Assembly: GCA_003246035.1 (NCBI GenBank)
Contig: QKBP01000101.1
Location: 1 to 14,268 of the forward strand
Length of the DNA: 14,268 bases
Source: Desulfuromonadaceae bacterium
Lineage (GTDB): Bacteria > Desulfobacterota > Desulfuromonadia > Desulfuromonadales > SZUA-401
Direction: 5' to 3'
The notes beneath the pieces are model-generated. The model ran no database searches and was not told where the DNA came from. It saw only the letters and a list, made by a program, of their open reading frames with translations. Of the stretch, positions 9,021-14,268 are shown piece by piece; position 1 is the stretch's first letter, and every line of letters starts with the position of its first letter. Both the position numbers and the translations under genes were made by a program.

Positions 9021-10430
9021 ATGCAGCAGCCCGCGTACAATTACAACATCGTCCGCAGCTTCGCTATCTGGAGCATCGTCTGGGGGATGGTGGCGGTGCT
9101 GGTCGGGGTCATCGTCTCGTTTCAGATGGTCGAACCCGACCTCAACTTTCCGCCCTACCTGACTTTCGGACGCCTGCGCCCGATCCACACCAACGCCGGG
9201 ATCTACGGCTGGGGTGTCGGGACCATCTTCGCAACCTTCCTGTACATTGTGCAGCGGCTCTGCAAAACGCAGCTGTGGAGCGACAAGCTGGCACGCTTCC
9301 AGCTGTGGTTCTTCAATGCGACGATCATCGCCTCGGCGGTCACCCTGCTCCTCGGCTACACCACCAGCAAGGAATACCACGAGATGGAGTGGCCGATCGA
9401 CGTGATGGTGGTCATCCTCTGGGTAGCGTTCGCCATCAATATCATTATGACCATCGTCAAGCGCAACGAAGAGCAGATGTATATCTCGCTCTGGTATATG
9501 CTCGCGGCGATCGTCGGCGTGGCGATCCTCTACCTGACCAACGCGGCCGCGGTTCCGGTGTCGCTGTTCAAGTCCTACTCGGCCTATGCCGGGACCAATG
9601 ATGCCAACGTCCACTGGTGGTTCGGGCACAACGCGGTGGCGATGGCGCTGACAGCCCCGCCGCTGGCGATGTTCTATTACTTCCTCCCCAAGACCACCGG
9701 GGTCCCGATCTTCAGCCACCGGCTGTCGATCATCTCCTTCTGGTCGCTGATCTTCATGTATCTCTGGACCGGTGCCCACCACCTGCTCTGGACCCCGGTT
9801 CCCGACTGGGTCCAGACCCTGGCGATGGCCTTCTCGGTGATGCTGATCGCCCCCTCATGGGGCTCGGTCTTCAACGGCTACCTGTCGATGAACGGCCAGT
9901 GGCACCAGATGCGCGACAACTACATTGTCAAGTTCCTGATCCTCGGCATCACCTTCTACGGCCTGCAGACCCTGCAGGGCCCGATGCAGTCGATCCGCAC
10001 ATTTTCGGCCTTCATCCACTACACCGACTGGGTCCCGGCGCACATCCACATGGGGACCATGGGCTGGGTCTCAATGATCGCCTTCGCCAGCCTCTACTAT
10101 CTGCTCCCGCGCCTCTACGGCCGCGAGGTCTACAGCATTCCGCTCGCCAACCTGCACTTCTGGCTGATCCTGATCGGTCAGTTGATCTGGTCGATCTCCC
10201 TGTGGGTAGCCGGAGTCCTGCAGGCCGGCATGTGGCACTCGCTCAACGACGACGGCAGCCTCACCTACACTTTCATGGAGACCATGGTCGAGATGTATCC
10301 TTACTGGTGGGCGCGCGCCGTCGGCGGCGTCATCTACATGCTCGGGGTGCTGGTCTTCATCTACAACATGATCAAGACGGCGCGTGGTGAGACCCAGGCC
10401 ACTCCGGCGGCGGCAGAAGGGAGGGCCTGA
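9021..10430 (+). CDS. ccoN: cbb3-type cytochrome c oxidase catalytic subunit I (CcoN)
   Basis: Polytopic inner-membrane subunit of 469 residues that reduces O2 to water at the heme b3-CuB centre and pumps protons. Ligands match those of the Pseudomonas stutzeri enzyme at a constant offset of 4. H56 and H343 bind low-spin heme b, H341 binds heme b3, and H203, H253 and H254 bind CuB. Y247 is the cross-linking tyrosine. The K-channel residues Y219 and S236 and the calcium-site E118 are kept. The glutamate expected 22 residues before the heme b3 ligand (E323 in P. stutzeri) is Q319, in TLQGPM. A strong AGGAGG site (9011-9016) fixes the start. It is the first gene of ccoNOQP-GHI, in usual operon order. 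High-affinity oxidases of this type serve microaerobic respiration or oxygen removal in anaerobes. Confidence 0.98.
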   Translation: MQQPAYNYNIVRSFAIWSIVWGMVAVLVGVIVSFQMVEPDLNFPPYLTFGRLRPIHTNAGIYGWGVGTIFATFLYIVQRLCKTQLWSDKLARFQLWFFNATIIASAVTLLLGYTTSKEYHEMEWPIDVMVVILWVAFAINIIMTIVKRNEEQMYISLWYMLAAIVGVAILYLTNAAAVPVSLFKSYSAYAGTNDANVHWWFGHNAVAMALTAPPLAMFYYFLPKTTGVPIFSHRLSIISFWSLIFMYLWTGAHHLLWTPVPDWVQTLAMAFSVMLIAPSWGSVFNGYLSMNGQWHQMRDNYIVKFLILGITFYGLQTLQGPMQSIRTFSAFIHYTDWVPAHIHMGTMGWVSMIAFASLYYLLPRLYGREVYSIPLANLHFWLILIGQLIWSISLWVAGVLQAGMWHSLNDDGSLTYTFMETMVEMYPYWWARAVGGVIYMLGVLVFIYNMIKTARGETQATPAAAEGRA

Positions 10431-10432
10431 TC

Positions 10433-11293
10433 ATGTGGGAGAAGAAACCGGTACTGTTTCTCGTTCTGGCCACCCTGGCCATTGCCGTCGGCACCATCAT
10501 CACCATGGTGCTCCCCTTCGCATGGGTCAACACCGAAGGCGACCGCATCGCAACCGTGACCCCCTATGCGCCCATGGAACAGGAAGGGCGAGACATCTAC
10601 ATCCGTGAAGGGTGCAACAACTGCCATACCCAGACCGTGCGCCCGCTGGTCTCGGAGGTTCTGCGCTACGGAGACTACTCCAAGTCGGGCGAGTTCGTCT
10701 ACGACCGCCCCTTCCTCTGGGGGTCGAAGCGAACCGGCCCCGACCTGGCACGCCTCGGCGGCAAGTACCCGGACGCCTGGCACTACAAGCACATGGATTC
10801 GGCGCGCTCCATGGTCCCGAAGAGCAATATGCCCGACTACGCGTGGTTGCGCGACAACAAGCTCGACCCGGAGATGATCCGCCGGAAGATGGATGTGCTG
10901 GGCTTCCCCTACGACGAGGCCCAGATCAAGGCTCTCGAAGGGAAGAGCGAAATGGACGCGATGGTCGTCTACCTTCAGAAACTCGGCACGGGCATCGACT
11001 GGCGCGGGTCGTCACAGACCACCATCGTCGGCGAACTGAAGAACCCCTTCCCGGGCGATGCAAGCGCGGTCGCAGCCGGCAAGACCCTCTACAAGGAGAA
11101 CTGTGCCGCCTGCCACGCCGATGACCTGAGCGGTGATATCGGCCCGGAGCTTGTTGACATGGCCGGATGGGCGGAGAACGATCTGTTCGAACTGCTCTAC
11201 AACGGCGTCCCTGACGGGGGGATGCCCGGCTTCGCGAGCCTCGGCTCGCAGAAAGTCTGGCAGATCGTCAACTTCCTCAGGGAGTCGAACTAG
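10433..11293 (+). CDS. ccoO: cbb3 oxidase subunit II (CcoO) with an extra C-terminal cytochrome c domain (diheme)
   Basis: Membrane-anchored c-type cytochrome passing electrons to CcoN. It is 286 residues, against about 200 for ordinary CcoO. The N-terminal anchor helix is 7-29. The CcoO core (to about residue 190) has CNNCH (61-65) with axial Met M133 in SNMPDYAWL, and the usual EGRDIYIREGC and YDRPFLWGSKRTGPDL segments. After a short linker a second cytochrome c domain (about 205-286) has CAACH (224-228) and a likely Met ligand M264 in GGMPGF. The reading frame is continuous, with no sign of a frameshift. The extra domain resembles a single small class I cytochrome c. The gene starts two bases after the ccoN stop with an AAGGGAGG site inside the end of ccoN, so the two are translationally linked. 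Compare ccoP, which has one heme motif instead of two. Confidence 0.96.
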   Translation: MWEKKPVLFLVLATLAIAVGTIITMVLPFAWVNTEGDRIATVTPYAPMEQEGRDIYIREGCNNCHTQTVRPLVSEVLRYGDYSKSGEFVYDRPFLWGSKRTGPDLARLGGKYPDAWHYKHMDSARSMVPKSNMPDYAWLRDNKLDPEMIRRKMDVLGFPYDEAQIKALEGKSEMDAMVVYLQKLGTGIDWRGSSQTTIVGELKNPFPGDASAVAAGKTLYKENCAACHADDLSGDIGPELVDMAGWAENDLFELLYNGVPDGGMPGFASLGSQKVWQIVNFLRESN

Positions 11294-11296
11294 TCG

Positions 11297-11437
11297 ATGG
11301 ATTGGGGATCAGTCTTTTATCTCGGAACGACCATCGGTCTGTTCGTGATTTTCGTGGTCATCGTGGCGCGCACCTACCGAAGGTCGAAAAGAGACGAGAA
11401 AGAGGCCCCGAAGTACCGCATGCTGGATGACGAATGA
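11297..11437 (+). CDS. ccoQ: cbb3 oxidase small subunit (CcoQ)
   Basis: A 46-residue single-helix membrane protein between ccoO and ccoP, the usual place for ccoQ. It is acidic and aromatic at the N-terminus (MDWGSVFYLG), has one membrane helix at about 6-24 and a charged cytoplasmic tail (RTYRRSKRDEKEAPKYRMLDDE overall, 25-46). CcoQ stabilises the interaction of CcoP with the core complex in species studied. It starts three bases after the ccoO stop, with AGGGAG within the end of ccoO as ribosome site. Sequence conservation in this family is poor, so the call rests on size, topology and position. Confidence 0.88.
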   Translation: MDWGSVFYLGTTIGLFVIFVVIVARTYRRSKRDEKEAPKYRMLDDE

Positions 11438-11457
11438 ATCAATGGAGGGAAACACAT

Positions 11458-11934
11458 ATGGCGACCTTTGAAGAACAAGACCGGCAAGCAGACGAAAAAC
11501 ACGCCGACGGTATCGTGGAAGACCGAAAACAAACTCCGCCCCCCTATTTTACGATACTCTTCTTCGGACTGATCCTTTGGGGGGTCGCTTTCTGCGCCTA
11601 TTACCTGCTTTCAGGGTGGAGCTCTGAGGGAGAATTTACCCAGAACATGGCGCGCCATGAACAGACGTATGCTGCACAACCGGCGACCGAGGAGTCAGCC
11701 CCGGCAACCGTCGACGCCTCGGCACTCTTCTCAGCGCACTGCGCGGTATGTCATGCCGCCGACGGCAAAGGTGGGATCGGCCCGGACCTGACCGGCAGCT
11801 ATACGTTCGGTAAGGGGATCACCGAAATCACCGCCAGTATTTCCGAAGGACGGCCCGGCGGCATGCCGGCGTTCGGTTCCCAGCTCAGCAAAGCCGAGAT
11901 CAAGGCTCTGGCCGAGTACCTGACCACTCTCTAG
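11458..11934 (+). CDS. ccoP: Short monoheme cbb3 oxidase subunit III (CcoP)
   Basis: Membrane-anchored cytochrome c of 158 residues, about half the length of the classical diheme CcoP. The cytoplasmic N-terminus carries the CcoP hallmark DGIVED with TPPPYF, followed by one membrane helix (about 30-52). A flexible Ala/Pro/Glu-rich linker leads to a single cytochrome c domain (about 85-158) with CAVCH (95-99) and the likely Met ligand in PGGMPAF. The segment GIGPDLTGSYTFGKGITEITASISEGR resembles the second heme domain of ordinary CcoP in sense and order (read from about residue 107). The start at 11458 has GGAGGG eight bases upstream. An in-frame ATG at 11434 overlaps the ccoQ stop but has no ribosome site. 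One heme motif is missing here and one is extra in CcoO. Confidence 0.93.
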   Translation: MATFEEQDRQADEKHADGIVEDRKQTPPPYFTILFFGLILWGVAFCAYYLLSGWSSEGEFTQNMARHEQTYAAQPATEESAPATVDASALFSAHCAVCHAADGKGGIGPDLTGSYTFGKGITEITASISEGRPGGMPAFGSQLSKAEIKALAEYLTTL

Positions 11935-11946
11935 ACACGCTTTCCA

Positions 11947-11966
11947 GGGGGAGGGTAACCTCCCCC
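11947..11966 (+). promoter_or_regulatory. Perfect hairpin between ccoP and ccoG
   Basis: GGGGGAGG and CCTCCCCC form an uninterrupted 8-bp stem closed by GTAA, a stable GNRA tetraloop. Only TCGCCTTT follows, so it lacks the T-run of a true intrinsic terminator. It lies 12 bases past the ccoP stop and 12 before the ccoG ATG. It could stabilise the 3' end of the ccoNOQP message or lower expression of the assembly genes. The left arm is also ribosome-site-like but paired. Confidence 0.7.
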
Positions 11967-11978
11967 TCGCCTTTCTGC

Positions 11979-13253
11979 ATGCCCGAATGTTCCCATAAGC
12001 GCCCTCTCCTCCTCGGCCCCTGGCGACGTCGTTTCCAATGGCTGGTCACCCTGACCATCGTAGGTCTGCCGTGGATTCAGCCTGGCGGAAGGAGTCTTTT
12101 ACGCATCGACCTCGAGACCCTCAGCCTCCATCTCTTCGGGCAGCTGCTGCGCATCGAGGAGCTCTACCTGCTCCTGTTCTTCAGCCTCCTGCTGGTGCTG
12201 CTCTTTCTGCTGGTCACGCTGGTGCTCGGGCGGGTCTGGTGTGGCTGGGCCTGTCCGCAAACAACCCTCAGCGACCTGGCCGAGTGGATGGCGCGGGTGA
12301 TCGGGGTACAGATGGGTCGCAACAGGCTTTCCGGCCCGCGCTGGCGCAGGCTCCTTGTCCACCTCTGGTACGGCGTGACAGCCCTGCTGGTTGGAGCGAA
12401 CCTGGTCTGGTATTTCATCGAACCCCAGCGATTCTTCACCGCCCTCGCAACCTGGCAGCTCCACCCGGCAGCGTGGGTCCTGCTGCTGGCCATTGCAATC
12501 CCGGTCTACCTCGATCTCGCCCTGGTACGACGACTGATGTGCAGCGATTTCTGCCCCTACGGACGTTTCCAGACCGCACTGGTCGACCCCGGGACCCTGA
12601 CCCTGGTCCTCACCGACGAGGAGAGACCCCGCTGTATCGAGTGCGGAGCGTGCGTTCGCAGCTGTCCGATGGGGATCGATATCCGCCGGGGCTACCAGAT
12701 CGAATGCATCAACTGCGGTCGCTGCCTTGATGCCTGCCGAAAGGTGATGAGCGGACGCAATCAGGATGGGCTGATCCACTACCGCTTCGGTTTGGAGCAC
12801 AGGGGACCGAAAGCCCTGTTGAACCCCCGCACCCTGCTGCTGGCCGGGGCCCTGGCCATCACGACCCTGGTTCTTGGAAGTGCTATCTGGACGCGCAGTG
12901 AGGCGTCGCTTAAAATCGCGACCTCTCACACTGCCCCGACACGGATCATCGAAGATGGTCGGCAGGTGACCTTTTTCACGGCCTGGGTCAACAACCGCAG
13001 TCAGTCGAGTCGCGTTTTCGAGCTTCATGTCGGCGCACTCACGGACTCCGCCCCGCTTGAACTGAAAGGCCAGATCAAGTCTCTGGAACTGGCTGACGGC
13101 AAAAACCGCCGCGTAGAGTTTGCCCTGGTCTCCCCGGCAGTGGTAGAACCGCTCAAGGTGGTCTTCGAATTGCGGGATCGCTCCGGCAAGCGGTATGCCC
13201 GCGCCGAAGCGCTGGTTCTCCCGGTCGCCTCAGGAGATGAACATGCACGCTAA
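11979..13253 (+). CDS. ccoG: Cytochrome oxidase accessory protein CcoG (FixG/RdxA family)
   Basis: Membrane iron-sulfur protein of 424 residues. The family is implicated in cbb3 maturation, by reducing Cu(II) before copper delivery. Hydrophobic helices lie near 20-34, 62-84, 128-146, 164-182 and 285-303. Two ferredoxin-type 4Fe-4S motifs are intact: C219, C222, C225, C229 and C243, C246, C249, C253. The conserved WCGWACPQT (87-95) and CSDFCPYGRFQ (188-198) cysteine motifs near the membrane are present. The last 120 residues form the Ig-like FixG C-terminal domain. No ribosome site stands just before the ATG at 11979, only the hairpin with its G-rich arm 24 bases away. No better in-frame start fits the homology, so the start is less certain than the gene. 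It overlaps ccoH by 11 bases. Confidence 0.95.
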   Translation: MPECSHKRPLLLGPWRRRFQWLVTLTIVGLPWIQPGGRSLLRIDLETLSLHLFGQLLRIEELYLLLFFSLLLVLLFLLVTLVLGRVWCGWACPQTTLSDLAEWMARVIGVQMGRNRLSGPRWRRLLVHLWYGVTALLVGANLVWYFIEPQRFFTALATWQLHPAAWVLLLAIAIPVYLDLALVRRLMCSDFCPYGRFQTALVDPGTLTLVLTDEERPRCIECGACVRSCPMGIDIRRGYQIECINCGRCLDACRKVMSGRNQDGLIHYRFGLEHRGPKALLNPRTLLLAGALAITTLVLGSAIWTRSEASLKIATSHTAPTRIIEDGRQVTFFTAWVNNRSQSSRVFELHVGALTDSAPLELKGQIKSLELADGKNRRVEFALVSPAVVEPLKVVFELRDRSGKRYARAEALVLPVASGDEHAR

Positions 13254-13707
13254 GCCCAAAACCTTCCCCCTCTCCATCGCGACCCTGCTCGCGCTCTTCA
13301 TTGTGTTTCTCGCCTGGTCCGCGCGTCAGGCGACGACCGACGGGGCCCGCATCACTGACCGGGACTACTACAGCAAAGGCCTGCGTTATAACGACAGTCA
13401 GGTTGAGCGGAAAGCCGCCATGGCTCTCGGTTGGCAGATCGGGAGCTCTCTGGAGGGGCGAATGCTGACCCTGGTGTTGAGTGACAGCACACGCCAGCCT
13501 GTTGCTCACGCGGAGGTCATCCTGACGCTGCTGCTCCCGGGACAACATCGCCAGTTCCCCCTGCGGGAAGTGACGCCAGGAAGTTACCGGATCACGCTTC
13601 CTGCTGACCTCGGCGGGGAGGTGCCAGCCCGCTGTTCCATCCAGGCAGGCGGGGCGCGCCTCGAGCGCCAGATGCTCATCAACCTGCCTGCCCCGGGGCG
13701 TCCTTGA
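13243..13707 (+). CDS. ccoH: cbb3 oxidase assembly protein CcoH (FixH family)
   Basis: Single-span membrane protein of 154 residues needed for stable assembly of the cbb3 complex in species studied. Its helix is at about 9-26, followed by the family segment DYYSKGLRYN (41-50) and an extracytoplasmic beta-rich domain. The ATG at 13243 is chosen because AGGAG (13232-13236) lies six bases before it. The ATG at 13237 is too close to that site, and the in-frame ATG at 13195 lies deep in ccoG. It overlaps the ccoG end by 11 bases and is followed by the copper ATPase gene with a TTGA start-stop overlap, so translation of the three assembly genes is probably coupled. Confidence 0.9.
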   Translation: MHAKPKTFPLSIATLLALFIVFLAWSARQATTDGARITDRDYYSKGLRYNDSQVERKAAMALGWQIGSSLEGRMLTLVLSDSTRQPVAHAEVILTLLLPGQHRQFPLREVTPGSYRITLPADLGGEVPARCSIQAGGARLERQMLINLPAPGRP

Positions 13708-14268
13708 GCGCCACCCCCTGTCATCACTGCGGACTCCCCGTCCCGCTCGGACTCGATATCTCGATCGTGGCCGGAGGAGAAACCCACTTTTTCTGCTGTC
13801 GGGGCTGTGAAGGGGCGTACCGCATCATTACGGGCGCCGGCCTTGACGACTTCTACCGCCGGCGAAACTGGCAGGAGCCAGGGCTCCCGGAAGGCGCTTA
13901 CACATCCCGTTACGACGAGACCAGCCTCGCCCCCTACGTCGACACCTCTGACGGCAGCACGTCCTTTACCTTTCTGGTCGAAGGGATCCGCTGCGCAACC
14001 TGCATCTGGCTCAACGAGCGTATCCTGAACGGCCTCCCGGGCGTCCTCCAGGCACGGCTCAATTACGGTACCCATCGCGCACGGGTCGTCTTCGACCCCG
14101 AAAAAACCTCCCCCGGACACCTGTTCGCCGCCGTCACTGAGCTCGGATACACGCCCCGCCCCTATACCCGCAGCAGCCTCGCCGAAAGCCGCAAACGGGA
14201 ATGGCACGGCCTGCTGATCCGCTTCGGGACGGCCTTCTTTCTCTCCATGCAGCTGATGGGTTACTCTC
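13704..14268 (+). CDS. ccoI: Copper-transporting P-type ATPase CcoI (FixI family), N-terminal part only
   Basis: The first 188 residues of a P1B-type ATPase that supplies copper for the CuB centre of cbb3 oxidase; the catalytic domains lie beyond the right edge. The N-terminal metal-binding domain has C6-H7-H8-C9 and FCCRGC (30-35), typical of the FixI-type N-terminus. A heavy-metal-associated domain follows, with GIRCATC (94-100). The first membrane helix begins near residue 172. The likely start is TTG at 13704, overlapping the ccoH stop as TTGA. A later GTG would remove the first CxxC motif. The start is inferred from the cysteine motif and overlap; there is no clear separate ribosome site, so it probably relies on coupling to ccoH. 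Confidence 0.93.
   Translation, partial: MSATPCHHCGLPVPLGLDISIVAGGETHFFCCRGCEGAYRIITGAGLDDFYRRRNWQEPGLPEGAYTSRYDETSLAPYVDTSDGSTSFTFLVEGIRCATCIWLNERILNGLPGVLQARLNYGTHRARVVFDPEKTSPGHLFAAVTELGYTPRPYTRSSLAESRKREWHGLLIRFGTAFFLSMQLMGYS

Noticed and set aside
8994..9782. Open frame on the minus strand opposite ccoN
   Set aside because: Its translation is His/Asp/Arg-rich and low in complexity, while ccoN on the other strand has all its metal ligands.
12099..13028. Open frame on the minus strand opposite ccoG
   Set aside because: It is antisense to a gene with two intact 4Fe-4S motifs and is rich in Gln and Glu with no domain.
13584..14207. Open frame on the minus strand opposite ccoH/ccoI
   Set aside because: It spans the junction of two coupled genes on the other strand and has no ribosome site or family likeness.

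Overview
The window is GC-rich, densely coded bacterial DNA. Its content is a cbb3 terminal oxidase operon, NtrC-family sigma-54 regulation, two membrane histidine kinases and a divalent-anion transporter. This suits a Gram-negative with a versatile respiratory chain. My best guess is the Desulfuromonadota (Geobacter/Desulfuromonas type), but that is an impression from style and gene content: no rRNA or other strict marker gene is present.

Layout, left block (1-8846, all minus strand, so read right to left): an orphan membrane histidine kinase (8846-7401), a long-chain polyprenyl diphosphate synthase (7327-6359) with its own sigma-70-like promoter, a 79-residue protein of unknown function (6145-5906), a large Cache/HAMP/PAS histidine kinase (5822-3327), an NtrC-family response regulator (3225-1828), a strong symmetrical terminator (1780-1811), and a DASS/SLC13 di- or tricarboxylate transporter (1567 to beyond the left edge). 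The transporter is preceded by a near-consensus sigma-54 -24/-12 promoter at 1629-1644. The simplest reading is a DctB/DctD-like circuit: the kinase senses a carboxylate outside the membrane, the regulator activates sigma-54 RNA polymerase, and the transporter is induced.

Right block (9021-14268, all plus strand, leaving from a shared divergent promoter region at 8847-9020): ccoN-ccoO-ccoQ-ccoP, then ccoG-ccoH-ccoI, the last running off the right edge. The first four encode a cbb3 cytochrome c oxidase. The last three encode assembly factors: a membrane iron-sulfur protein, a small membrane protein, and a copper P-type ATPase. A perfect 8-bp hairpin with a GTAA loop separates the structural genes from the assembly genes.

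Most notable points: (1) the c-type heme domains are redistributed. CcoO carries two heme-binding motifs (61-65 and 224-228) and CcoP only one, so the total of three is kept but one domain sits on the other subunit. (2) The CcoN residue that aligns with the glutamate 22 residues before the heme b3 histidine in the Pseudomonas stutzeri enzyme is glutamine (Q319), although all other metal ligands are kept. (3) A sigma-54 promoter, its likely activator and the likely sensor lie together beside a carboxylate transporter. (4) The large kinase has an extended -10 promoter ending at its start codon and no ribosome binding site, suggesting leaderless mRNA. There is no RNA gene, CRISPR array or mobile element that I can see, and no gene-free stretch longer than 300 bases.
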